This document shows positions 54,531-63,475 of a stretch of 64,000 nucleotides of DNA, piece by piece (position 1 is the first letter of the stretch; every line of letters starts with the position of its first letter). The notes beneath the pieces are model-generated. The model saw only the letters and a program-made list of their open reading frames with translations. It had not been told where the DNA came from and did not search any database. The position numbers were made by a program, and so were the translations under genes. The stretch comes from an uncultured Odoribacter sp. (lineage in GTDB: Bacteria > Bacteroidota > Bacteroidia > Bacteroidales > Marinifilaceae). The DNA lies in the NCBI GenBank assembly GCA_900541415.1, contig UQJP01000004.1, positions 62,001 through 126,000 on the forward strand, written 5' to 3'.

Positions 54531-54605
54531 AGAAAACGTATAGAATTTAATAATCATATTGAGAGTGAAGCCCGGCTTCACGATCGATCCTGAATTTTCT
54601 GTTTT

Positions 54606-55673
54606 ATGAAGAATATATTAATTACGGGAGGGGCTGGTTTTATCGGCTCGCATTTAGTGAGATTGTTGGTGAACAAATATCCGGACTATCGCATTATTAA
54701 TCTGGATAAGCTGACTTATGCCGGGAATTTGGCAAATTTGAAAGATGTGGAGAATATGCCGAATTATGTTTTTGAAAAAGCGGATATTTGTGATTTTCCC
54801 ACGATACAGAAACTATTTGCGAAATACAGCATCGACGGCGTTATTCATTTGGCTGCAGAAAGCCATGTGGACCGCTCGATAAAAGATCCGTTCGCTTTTG
54901 CCCAAACGAATGTGATGGGTACTTTGAGTTTGTTGCAGGCAGCCAAACTGGCGTGGGAAGGTAAGTTTGAAGATAAATTATTCTATCATGTTTCCACCGA
55001 CGAGGTGTACGGCTCTTTACAGCCGGACGGAGGATTTTTTACCGAAACAACGAAATATGATCCTCATTCCCCTTATTCGGCTTCTAAGGCATCTTCCGAT
55101 CATTTTGTACGGGCTTTTCACGATACTTACGGACTTCCGGTGAAAATTTCCAATTGTTCGAATAATTACGGCACTTATCAGTTTCCTGAAAAGTTAATAC
55201 CTTTGTTCATTAATAACATCCGTCACAATAAGCCGTTGCCTGTGTATGGCAAAGGAGAGAATGTGCGTGACTGGTTGTTCGTCGAGGATCATGCCCGGGC
55301 CATCGATTTGATTTTTCATCAGGGGAAAGTAGGAGAAACTTACAATATCGGTGGTTTTAACGAATGGAAAAATATTGATTTGATTAAGGTGATGATTAAG
55401 GTGACAGACCGTTTGCTGGGACGCCCTGAAGGTTCGTCAGAGAAATTGATTACTTATGTCACCGACCGTGCCGGACACGATTTGCGTTATGCGATCGATT
55501 CCACCAAATTGCATCGGGAATTGGGTTGGGAACCTTCTTTGCAATTCGAAGAGGGAATCGAAAAAACCGTAAAATGGTATTTGGAAAATCAGGAGTGGTT
55601 GGATCAGGTGACCAGTGGCGATTACCAAAAATATTATGAAAAGATGTACGGTGATCGTCAGGTGACGGAATGA
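54606..55673 (+). CDS. rfbB: dTDP-glucose 4,6-dehydratase
   Basis: The 355-residue SDR has GGAGFIGSHLVRLL, the catalytic Thr/Asp/Glu in HVSTDEVYG and the YSASK motif. It makes dTDP-4-keto-6-deoxyglucose from dTDP-glucose. It closes the rhamnose cassette, and a terminator follows at 55711-55741. Confidence 0.97.
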   Translation: MKNILITGGAGFIGSHLVRLLVNKYPDYRIINLDKLTYAGNLANLKDVENMPNYVFEKADICDFPTIQKLFAKYSIDGVIHLAAESHVDRSIKDPFAFAQTNVMGTLSLLQAAKLAWEGKFEDKLFYHVSTDEVYGSLQPDGGFFTETTKYDPHSPYSASKASSDHFVRAFHDTYGLPVKISNCSNNYGTYQFPEKLIPLFINNIRHNKPLPVYGKGENVRDWLFVEDHARAIDLIFHQGKVGETYNIGGFNEWKNIDLIKVMIKVTDRLLGRPEGSSEKLITYVTDRAGHDLRYAIDSTKLHRELGWEPSLQFEEGIEKTVKWYLENQEWLDQVTSGDYQKYYEKMYGDRQVTE

Positions 55674-55710
55674 TCGGTAGTGTAATGAGTATAAATGGAA
55701 AATATAAAGG

Positions 55711-55741
55711 ACCGGAACTTTTGAGAGTTTCCGGTTTTTTT
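55711..55741 (+). terminator. Terminator after rfbB
   Basis: ACCGGAA (55711-55717) pairs with TTCCGGT (55729-55735), followed by a run of seven T. It ends the rhamnose cassette. Confidence 0.85.
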
Positions 55742-55843
55742 CTTGAAAAGAAATGTGGCAGAATGTATAAGAGAAAGTTTGTTTTATGTAGCTAAACATC
55801 AGGATAACTTCGGTTTGTTTATGTGAAATATGAAATAAAAGCT

Positions 55844-55851
55844 TATCTTTG
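55844..55851 (+). promoter_or_regulatory. -7 element of the ABC-F gene
   Basis: TATCTTTG matches TAnnTTTG, 58 bases before the ATG at 55910. Confidence 0.6.
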
Positions 55852-55909
55852 CAGCTTCGTCCGATAGTGAGAAAGTATGTTGATTATCAGTGAAAATAAA
55901 ATATAAAAA

Positions 55910-57535
55910 ATGATTACAGTTTCGGATTTAGAAATTCAGTTTGGGAAAAGGACTTTATTTCAGGATGTGAATTTGAAGTTTACGCCTGGTAATTGTTATG
56001 GGGTGATTGGAGCAAATGGTGCTGGAAAATCAACTTTTTTAAGAATTTTAAGTGGTGACCTTGAGCCGACCAGAGGCACCGTGATGTTCGGGCCGGGAGA
56101 ACGCCTTTCCGTTTTGAAGCAGGATCACTTTGCTTATGACGAGTGTACGGTGTTGGATACCGTATTGCAGGGACATGGACAGTTGTGGGAAGTGATGCAG
56201 GAAAAAAACGCTATTTACATGAAAGAGGATTTTTCCGATGCTGACGGTTTACGGGTGGCAGAACTGGAGGAAAAATTTGCAGCAATGGACGGTTGGGATG
56301 CGGAAAGCAATGCCGCCAATTTGCTGAGTGGGTTGGGTATTAAGGAAGAGTTGCACTATTCTTTGATGAAAGATTTGAGCGGTAAGCAAAAAGTGCGTGT
56401 ATTGCTGGCTCAGGCTTTGTTTGGCAAGCCGGACAATTTGCTGTTGGACGAGCCGACGAACGACCTTGACCTGGATACGGTGATGTGGTTGGAAAATTAT
56501 TTGGCGAATTATGAGAATACGGTATTGGTGGTATCTCATGACCGCCACTTTTTGGATGCGGTCTGTACTCATTCTGTCGATATTGATTTCGGGAAAATAC
56601 AGCTTTTTGCAGGGAATTACAGTTTTTGGTACGAATCCAGCCAGTTAGCTTTGCGTCAGGCTCAGGCAAAGAATAAGAAAGCAGAGGAAAAACGTAAAGA
56701 GTTACAGGAATTTATTTCCCGTTTTAGTGCAAATGTGGCGAAGTCTAAACAGACCACCAGCCGAAAGAAAATGCTTGAGAAGCTGAATATCGAGGAAATT
56801 ATGCCTTCTACGCGTAAGTATCCGGGGATCATTTTCACTCCGGAGCGTGAAGTGGGGAATAAAATTTTGGAAGTACGTAACCTGAGTAAGAGCATAGAGG
56901 GACAGTGCCTGTTTAAAGATGTGGAATTTTCGGTGGAGAAAGACGATAAGATCGTATTTTTATCCCGAGATCCACGTGCGATGACCGCTTTGCTGGAAAT
57001 TATTACCGGAAACGATAAGCCGGATACCGGGGATTTCACCTGGGGGGTTACGATTACATCCGCTTATTTACCTCTCGATAATTCTGCGTTTTTTACCACA
57101 GATATGACTTTGATCGAGTGGCTGGGACAGTATTCCGCAGATACCAGCGAGACTTTCCTGCGGGGGTTTCTGGGGAAAATGCTTTTTTCCGGCGAGGATA
57201 TTTATAAAAATGTGAAGGTATTGTCGGGTGGGGAGAAAATGCGTTGTATGATTGCCCGGATGATGCTGAATAATGCTAATGTGCTTGTGTTGGATTCTCC
57301 TGCCAATCATTTGGATTTGGAGTCTATTCAGGCTTTTAACAATACATTGGTTTCCTTTAAGGGGGTGGTGCTTATGAATTCTCATGACCACGAATTTATC
57401 CAAACGGTGTGTAACCGGGTGATAGAACTTACCCCAACCGGAATGATCGACAAGAGAATGGATTTTGATGATTATATTACTAATGATGCGATAAAAGAAC
57501 AGTTACAAAAGATGTACGGGACGGATAAAGGATAA
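55910..57535 (+). CDS. ABC-F family ATPase (YbiT-like) with degenerate second nucleotide site
   Basis: The 541-residue cytosolic protein has two ABC domains and no membrane segments. The first has a complete Walker A (GANGAGKST), signature (LSGKQKVRVLLAQAL) and Walker B with the catalytic Glu (LLLDEPTNDLD). The second has FLSRDPRAMTALLE in place of Walker A (about residues 349-362), so the Lys and GKS/T are absent, and its Walker B reads LDSPANHLD with Ser for Glu. ABC-F proteins act on the ribosome E site. It sits between rfbB and the UDP-xylose synthase gene but has its own promoter, so it is probably unrelated to the polysaccharide. Confidence 0.92.
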   Translation: MITVSDLEIQFGKRTLFQDVNLKFTPGNCYGVIGANGAGKSTFLRILSGDLEPTRGTVMFGPGERLSVLKQDHFAYDECTVLDTVLQGHGQLWEVMQEKNAIYMKEDFSDADGLRVAELEEKFAAMDGWDAESNAANLLSGLGIKEELHYSLMKDLSGKQKVRVLLAQALFGKPDNLLLDEPTNDLDLDTVMWLENYLANYENTVLVVSHDRHFLDAVCTHSVDIDFGKIQLFAGNYSFWYESSQLALRQAQAKNKKAEEKRKELQEFISRFSANVAKSKQTTSRKKMLEKLNIEEIMPSTRKYPGIIFTPEREVGNKILEVRNLSKSIEGQCLFKDVEFSVEKDDKIVFLSRDPRAMTALLEIITGNDKPDTGDFTWGVTITSAYLPLDNSAFFTTDMTLIEWLGQYSADTSETFLRGFLGKMLFSGEDIYKNVKVLSGGEKMRCMIARMMLNNANVLVLDSPANHLDLESIQAFNNTLVSFKGVVLMNSHDHEFIQTVCNRVIELTPTGMIDKRMDFDDYITNDAIKEQLQKMYGTDKG

Positions 57536-57570
57536 AAATAGGGTATTATTGACTACTACTAACTTATAAG

Positions 57571-58506
57571 ATGAAAAAAATATTAGTTACCGGGGGAGCC
57601 GGTTTTATTGGATCTCATTTATGCGAGCGCCTTTTAAACGAAGGAAATAAAGTGATATGTTTGGACAATTTCTTTACTGGCTCAAGAGAAAACATGATGC
57701 CTATGATCGGGCATCCCGATTTTGAGTTGGTTGAAAGGGATGTGACCAGGCCCTATATTAAAGGGGTGGACGAGATTTATAATCTTGCATGTCCGGCTTC
57801 GCCTATTCATTATCAGTACGATCCGGTAAAAACCGTAACGACTTCGGTGCTCGGTGCAATCAATATGCTTGAACTTGCCAAAGGGGTGAATGCGAAGATT
57901 CTTCACACCTCTACCAGCGAGGTATATGGCGATCCTTTGATTCATCCGCAAGTGGAATCTTATTGGGGAAATGTCAATCCTATCGGTGTGCGCTCCTGTT
58001 ATGACGAGGGAAAGCGTTGTGCGGAAACCTTGTTTATGGATTATCATCGTCAGGCTGACGTACGTATCAAAATTGTTCGCATTTTTAATACTTATGGGCC
58101 TAAAATGCAACCTCATGACGGGCGTGTGGTATCGAATTTTATTATGGCAGCCCTTCAGGGACAGGATATTGAAATATATGGAAGTGGTTCGCAAACACGA
58201 AGTTTCCAGTATATAGACGATTTGGTCGAGGGAATCGTTCGGATGATGAATACCGATGATGGTTTTATCGGGCCTGTAAATATTGGAAATCCCCGGGAAT
58301 TTACGATCGCCGAACTGGCGGAGAAAGTGCTGGAGATGACAGGTTCGCGGTCGAAAATCGTTTATAAGCCTTTGCCTTATGACGATCCGAGAAAAAGGAA
58401 GCCCGATATTTCTTTGGCCAAGGAAAAATTGGATTGGGAACCAACCGTCCGTTTGGAGGAAGGTTTGGTGAAAACAATAGAATATTTTAAAGGAATTTTG
58501 AAATAA
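57571..58506 (+). CDS. UDP-glucuronate decarboxylase (UDP-xylose synthase), SDR family
   Basis: The 311-residue SDR has GGAGFIGSHLCERLL, the substrate segment DEIYNLACPASPIHYQYDPVKT in shorter form NLACPASPIHY, TSTSEVYGDP and the catalytic Tyr/Lys in SCYDEGKR, and the RIFNTYGP motif. This pattern is typical of UXS enzymes, which decarboxylate UDP-glucuronate to UDP-xylose. It begins 35 bases after the ABC-F gene and ends at a strong terminator. UDP-xylose would be a further sugar donor for the glycan, or for another pathway. Confidence 0.9.
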   Translation: MKKILVTGGAGFIGSHLCERLLNEGNKVICLDNFFTGSRENMMPMIGHPDFELVERDVTRPYIKGVDEIYNLACPASPIHYQYDPVKTVTTSVLGAINMLELAKGVNAKILHTSTSEVYGDPLIHPQVESYWGNVNPIGVRSCYDEGKRCAETLFMDYHRQADVRIKIVRIFNTYGPKMQPHDGRVVSNFIMAALQGQDIEIYGSGSQTRSFQYIDDLVEGIVRMMNTDDGFIGPVNIGNPREFTIAELAEKVLEMTGSRSKIVYKPLPYDDPRKRKPDISLAKEKLDWEPTVRLEEGLVKTIEYFKGILK

Positions 58507-58529
58507 AATGATCCTGTAAGGGAGGTAAG

Positions 58530-58556
58530 GGGCGTTCGGAAAGAACGCCCTTTTTT
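58530..58556 (+). terminator. Terminator after the UDP-xylose synthase gene
   Basis: A perfect 8-bp GC-rich stem GGGCGTTC/GAACGCCC with loop GGAAA is followed by six T. Confidence 0.9.
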
Positions 58557-58634
58557 AGTTTGTTGAAATAGGAAAAATGTAAGAAAACGGGAGGATAATG
58601 TATTTAGAGATGGTAATTTATATAAACAAAATCG

Positions 58635-58642
58635 TATATTTG
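58635..58642 (+). promoter_or_regulatory. -7 element of the lipoprotein-glycosidase operon
   Basis: TATATTTG is a perfect -7 element, 68 bases before the ATG at 58711. It would drive the whole operon to the end of the window. Confidence 0.6.
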
Positions 58643-58710
58643 ATGCCGGGAAACATTATGGCGGCGTTTGTATACGGAAATTTCTGTGTTAAATAATATA
58701 GCGATTCGGA

Positions 58711-60159
58711 ATGAAAGTAAATTTTTATTGGTTAGGATTTTTAATCTTAATGTTGGGCTGCCAGTCTGCTTCGGTTCAGACTGATTATGTGGTGATTGCC
58801 GGGAAAGGCATAGAGGGGGATACCGCTTGGTATCCGGTTGTGAAAACGTTAGCGGATAAACATCAGGCGAAAGTGCTCGCTTACCGGGAAAGTCCGGAAG
58901 AACTGTTAGGGCAACTGCGGCGGATTCGTCCCCGTTACGTGGCCGTGGTTGAGAAACCTGAAAATTTAGGTCGGGATTATGTGATGAATATGCACCGTTT
59001 AAGCCGGGAGATTGACGACGATATTTATGCGGATTTCCTCTGGGGAATTATCACCGGATATAACGCGCAAAATGCCATGAAAATGGTGAATAATAGCACC
59101 GAGCCTTTGGTGATCCACGATGCGGTGGCAACAATCATGGAATTGCACAGTGCTAAATGGTTCGATCGCTATGCCTGGGTAGACGATCACGACAAGGGGC
59201 TTTGGGGTGAAAAAACATCACAGGGGGATAGCGTGACAACTTTCCGGATCGGGCCGGAGCAGGTGTTGCGGAAATTCTATGATATTTATGAAGAAGTTCA
59301 GCCGGATTTAGTGGTGACGGCGGCGCATGCCACAGAAAGGAATCTTGAAATGCCTTTTTCGTTAGGCAATATTAAAGCGAAGAATGGGGTGTTGTATGCC
59401 GATTTTCCGGGGAATCCGGAAAATTTAAAAGAAAGCGGAAAGCGGAAAGTGTATTTTGCCGTGGGAAATTGCCTGATCGGGAACGTGAATCAAACTCCGG
59501 AGAGTATGGCTGTTGCCTGGATGAATAGCGGGAATGCGGCTACGATGATCGGATATGTGGTGACAACCTGGCATGGGCGGAACGGTTGGGGAGGCTTGAA
59601 ATATTGGTTGACCACTCCGGGACGTTATTCGCTGGCAGAGGCTATATTTCTGAATCAACAGGATTTGATTCATCAGCTGAACGACTGGAATCCTAAATTA
59701 GTAACCCTGGATTATCCGTTCGATGCGAAAAATGAGTTTGCTGAAGGGCGTAAGCAAATTATCGATTCTACGGGAATCGTTCCTAACCACGACCAGTTGG
59801 GATTTTTACATGACCGGGATGTGCTGGCCTATTACGGAGATCCGAAATGGGAGGTACGTTTGCAGGAAATACCGGAGGAAAACGATTTCTCGGTTACTTC
59901 GGAAATACAAGGAAAAAAATGTGTGGTAACGGTTACAACTTCGGAAGCATTCAGTTTGGAAAGGCTGAAAGGAGATCATTTTAAGCAGGAGCATGTACTC
60001 GATTTACCGTTCAGCTATTTTTTCCCGGAACGTTTGAATAATCCGCGTTTATCGGCAGGGCAAAACTGGAAAGTTGCTTTAGATGAAAATTTCCTGCTGA
60101 TTTACGAGCCGGAATTCGAGCCGGGTAAAACCTATACCGTGGAACTCGATATTGATTAA
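58711..60159 (+). CDS. Lipoprotein with caspase/gingipain-like (clan CD) fold features
   Basis: The 482-residue protein has a lipoprotein signal (MKVNFYWLGFLILMLGC), so it is anchored in a membrane. It is not matched by name to a known family. The pattern fits a clan CD peptidase fold: a strand-rich segment RPRYVAVVEKPENLG, then DDDIYADFLWGIITGYNAQNA, a strand ending in VVTAAHAT (H206), and a strand ending in VYFAVGNCLIG (C254). The His-Cys spacing of 48 is close to that of caspases (48 between H237 and C285 of caspase-1). The helix after the Cys (ESMAVAWMNSGNAATMIG) resembles C25 relatives. The usual HG is HA here. A peptidase role is inference. Confidence 0.65.
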   Translation: MKVNFYWLGFLILMLGCQSASVQTDYVVIAGKGIEGDTAWYPVVKTLADKHQAKVLAYRESPEELLGQLRRIRPRYVAVVEKPENLGRDYVMNMHRLSREIDDDIYADFLWGIITGYNAQNAMKMVNNSTEPLVIHDAVATIMELHSAKWFDRYAWVDDHDKGLWGEKTSQGDSVTTFRIGPEQVLRKFYDIYEEVQPDLVVTAAHATERNLEMPFSLGNIKAKNGVLYADFPGNPENLKESGKRKVYFAVGNCLIGNVNQTPESMAVAWMNSGNAATMIGYVVTTWHGRNGWGGLKYWLTTPGRYSLAEAIFLNQQDLIHQLNDWNPKLVTLDYPFDAKNEFAEGRKQIIDSTGIVPNHDQLGFLHDRDVLAYYGDPKWEVRLQEIPEENDFSVTSEIQGKKCVVTVTTSEAFSLERLKGDHFKQEHVLDLPFSYFFPERLNNPRLSAGQNWKVALDENFLLIYEPEFEPGKTYTVELDID

Positions 60160-60201
60160 ACCTGAAAAATCTATTTATTAAGTATATCTAATATTGTAAA
60201 T

Positions 60202-62358
60202 ATGGTAAGAACAATCATCACTTTTTTATTTTTAATCAGTTTTGGAGTTGTATCCGTATGCGGAGCGCCGAACGAATTTATCCGGATAGGAACGAACTCA
60301 ACAGACTTGATTTTTAAAGTAGGGAAAAACGGACGTTTATACCAGTCTTATCTGGGACAAAAATTACAGAACGAATCTGAATTCGGTTATTTAAAGCAAG
60401 GGCGCGAGGCTTACCTTACGCATGGTATGGAAGATTACTTCGAGCCTGCTATCCGGGTGTTGCATAACGATGGTAACCCTTCTTTGCTCTTGAAGTTCGT
60501 GTCTTCGGAAGTCAACCGGAAGAGTGATAATGTGACGGAAACGGTCATTCTTTTGAAAGATGATAAATATCCGGTGGAAGTGAAATTATTCTTTACAGCT
60601 TTTGCTGAAGAGAATGTAATTAAGACACATGCGGAAATTTCACATCAGGAGAAGAAGCCTGTGGTTTTATATAATTATGCGTCTTCCCTGTTGCATTTGA
60701 ATGCGGCTAAGTATTGGCTGACTGAATTTAGCGGGAATTGGGCGCACGAGGTGAATATGACCGAAAGACAGCTTGATTTCGGTAAAAAGATCGTAGATAC
60801 CAAATTGGGTTCCCGTGCCAATCTTTTTTGTTCTCCTTATTTCATGATTTCTTTGAATGCTCCGGTGCAGGAAGATGCAGGCGAAGTGTTGCTGGGAACG
60901 GTGAATTGGACCGGAAATTTCCGGTTTACTTTTGAAGTGGATGAGCAGAACGGATTGCGGATTCATTCCGGCATCAATCCTTATGCTTCGGAATATAGCC
61001 TTAAACCGAAAGAAGTGTTCTCTACTCCTGAATTTGTGTTCACTTATAGTACTGTGGGGAAGGGACAGGCCAGTCGTGACCTGCATCGCTGGGCGCGTAA
61101 ATATCAGTTGAAAGACGGAGAAAAAGGCCGGATGACGCTTTTGAATAATTGGGAAGCCACTTATTTTGATTTCAATGAAGATAAATTAGTCCATTTATTC
61201 GACGAGGCTAAGAAGCTGGGGGTAGATATGTTTTTGCTGGATGACGGCTGGTTTGGAAATAAATATCCGCGCAGCAGCGATCATCAGGGCTTGGGCGACT
61301 GGAAAGAAACTGTCGATAAGCTACCGAATGGGATTGGGAAATTGGTGAAAGAAGCCAATGCACGTGGTTTGAAATTCGGTTTATGGATCGAGCCGGAAAT
61401 GGTGAATCCGAAAAGTGAATTATATGAAAAACACAAAGATTGGGTGATTCATTTGCCGAACCGGGATGAATATTATTTCCGTAATCAGCTCGTACTCGAC
61501 CTGAGCAATCCGGCTGTGCAGGACTATGTATTCGGCATTGTGGATGATTTAATGCAGAAATATCCGGGGATTGCTTATTTCAAATGGGATTGTAATAGCC
61601 CGATCACGAATATTTATTCGGTTTATTTGAAAGATAAGCAGTCGCATTTGTATATCGAGCATGTACGTGGGCTCTACAAGGTGCTGGAACGTATTCAACA
61701 AAAATATCCGGAATTGCCGATGATGTTGTGTTCCGGTGGTGGTGGGCGTGCCGATTATGAAGCGTTGAAATATTTTACGGAGTTTTGGCCGAGCGATAAT
61801 ACCGATCCTTTGGAACGTATTTTTATCCAGTGGGGATATTCTCATTTCTTCCCGTCCAAAAGCATGGCTGCCCATGTCACCTCCTGGGGAAACCAGCCTT
61901 TGAAATTTAAGGTCGATGTTGCCGCTATGTGTAAGCTGGGATTTGATATTCGGGTCGATAAAATGAATGAAAACGAAGTGACCTTTTGCCGTCAGGCGGT
62001 GGATAATTTCCGTCGGTTGGCTCCTGTTACGCTGGACGGTGATCTTTTCCGGCTCGTTTCTCCGTATGAAGGCGAGCATGCCGCGATTATGTATGCTACT
62101 CCCGGTCAGGAAAAGGCTGTTGTTTTTGCATTCGATATGCATCCCCGTTACGGAGAATTCTTGCAACCTGTGCGTTTGCAGGGATTAGATGCCGGTAAAA
62201 ACTATAAAATAGAGGAGATCAACCTGATGCCGGGTGCGCGTTCTTCTTTAAGAGATAACGGGAAAGTATATTCCGGTGATTATCTGATGAAGGTGGGATT
62301 GAATTTGTTTTCCACCGGGCATTTGAGAAGTCATGTATTAGAGATTACAGCTCAATAA
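60202..62358 (+). CDS. Secreted GH36 alpha-galactosidase
   Basis: The 718-residue protein has a signal peptide and a GH36 layout: beta-sandwich N-terminal domain, TIM barrel, and a C-terminal domain. The catalytic nucleophile is in YFKWDCN (about D462) and the acid/base in WPSDNTD (about D532), with FLLDDGWFG and GLWIEPEMVNP between. It removes terminal alpha-galactose from oligosaccharides or glycoproteins. The gap to the next gene is 4 bases, so they are surely co-transcribed. Confidence 0.93.
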   Translation: MVRTIITFLFLISFGVVSVCGAPNEFIRIGTNSTDLIFKVGKNGRLYQSYLGQKLQNESEFGYLKQGREAYLTHGMEDYFEPAIRVLHNDGNPSLLLKFVSSEVNRKSDNVTETVILLKDDKYPVEVKLFFTAFAEENVIKTHAEISHQEKKPVVLYNYASSLLHLNAAKYWLTEFSGNWAHEVNMTERQLDFGKKIVDTKLGSRANLFCSPYFMISLNAPVQEDAGEVLLGTVNWTGNFRFTFEVDEQNGLRIHSGINPYASEYSLKPKEVFSTPEFVFTYSTVGKGQASRDLHRWARKYQLKDGEKGRMTLLNNWEATYFDFNEDKLVHLFDEAKKLGVDMFLLDDGWFGNKYPRSSDHQGLGDWKETVDKLPNGIGKLVKEANARGLKFGLWIEPEMVNPKSELYEKHKDWVIHLPNRDEYYFRNQLVLDLSNPAVQDYVFGIVDDLMQKYPGIAYFKWDCNSPITNIYSVYLKDKQSHLYIEHVRGLYKVLERIQQKYPELPMMLCSGGGGRADYEALKYFTEFWPSDNTDPLERIFIQWGYSHFFPSKSMAAHVTSWGNQPLKFKVDVAAMCKLGFDIRVDKMNENEVTFCRQAVDNFRRLAPVTLDGDLFRLVSPYEGEHAAIMYATPGQEKAVVFAFDMHPRYGEFLQPVRLQGLDAGKNYKIEEINLMPGARSSLRDNGKVYSGDYLMKVGLNLFSTGHLRSHVLEITAQ

Positions 62359-62362
62359 ATTT

Positions 62363-63475
62363 ATGAAGAAAATATTTACATGCGGGGCATTGATTCTTTT
62401 GTTCCTGGCTATCGGTTCGATGGCTAAGGCAAAAGAGCCTTATAAATTGAATGTGATTTATTTTTTGCCACAGGGTGACCAGCCTGTTGAGGGATATGAA
62501 AGTCGCCTGAACGACCTGCTTTTGTATGTGCAGGATTTTTATCGCCATGAAATGAAGCGGAACGGATTCGGAAATAAAACTTTCGGCCTGGAAAAAACGT
62601 CGGATAAGCGGGTAAAGATTTTAGTGATAAGGGGAAAATACGATATTCCGTATTATAGTTACGATAACGGAGGAGGCTGGAAGGCCGAGAGGGAAATCGA
62701 GGCATATTTCAAAGCGAATCCCGGCACGAAGAAAAGCCACCATGCTTTGGTTATCATGCCTTCGACGAGCGGCGACGATATGAATCCCGGAGGGGTGCCC
62801 TTCTATGGGATTGGGAAATATTGTTTTGCTTTAGATTATAAGTATTTCGATATTAAATACCTGGGCGAGGATTCTGAAAAAGGGCGTTTGCTCACGAAGT
62901 GGTTTGGCGGTATGGCTCATGAATTGGGACATGGGTTGAATTTGCCTCATAATAAGGAACAGGTGAGTGTGGGAAAAGAACATGGAACTGCTCTCATGGG
63001 ATCGGGAAATTATACTTTCGGACAGAAACCGACTTTCCTGACCAAGGCGAGTTGTGCCATATTGAATAATTGCGAGGTATTTGCCCAAAAGGAAATGGAA
63101 TATTATAATAAAAATACCGGGTTTCAATTGAAGGAGATGGAGGTGGATTTTCCGGGAACTTCTTTGCCTGCCGATGAAATTGTGGTAAAAGGTGTCTTTG
63201 AAACCAAAATCCCGGTAAATGCGGTGAATGTGTATGTCGATCATGCTCCTTTCGGTCAGGTAAATAATGATTACGATGCTGAATCGTGGACTGTGAAGCC
63301 GGATAAAAATAACCATTTTGCGCTTCGGATTCCTTGTAAGGAATTGCATACAAAACATATCGACAGTTTTCAGGTGAGAGTTCGTTTTTTGTTTGAAAAT
63401 GGGATCATTACGACGCAAACTGCCGATTTTAAGTGGAATGATTTAGTGCCTTACCGTTTTAATAAAATAAAATGA
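62363..63475 (+). CDS. Secreted metzincin-type zinc metallopeptidase
   Basis: The 370-residue protein has a signal peptide (MKKIFTCGALILLFLAIGSMAKAK). The zinc motif HELGHGLNLPH (from about residue 186) gives the three His and the Glu of a metzincin, but the usual Gly at position 8 is Asn. A Met-turn follows in GTALMGSGN. The C-terminal ~120 residues form a beta-sandwich (ETKIPVNAVNVYVDHAPFGQV). The N-terminal part (LNVIYFLPQGDQP; YVQDFYRHEMKRNGFG) resembles a small group of putative zinc peptidases without a known substrate. It overlaps the next gene by 4 bases (ATGA). Confidence 0.8.
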   Translation: MKKIFTCGALILLFLAIGSMAKAKEPYKLNVIYFLPQGDQPVEGYESRLNDLLLYVQDFYRHEMKRNGFGNKTFGLEKTSDKRVKILVIRGKYDIPYYSYDNGGGWKAEREIEAYFKANPGTKKSHHALVIMPSTSGDDMNPGGVPFYGIGKYCFALDYKYFDIKYLGEDSEKGRLLTKWFGGMAHELGHGLNLPHNKEQVSVGKEHGTALMGSGNYTFGQKPTFLTKASCAILNNCEVFAQKEMEYYNKNTGFQLKEMEVDFPGTSLPADEIVVKGVFETKIPVNAVNVYVDHAPFGQVNNDYDAESWTVKPDKNNHFALRIPCKELHTKHIDSFQVRVRFLFENGIITTQTADFKWNDLVPYRFNKIK

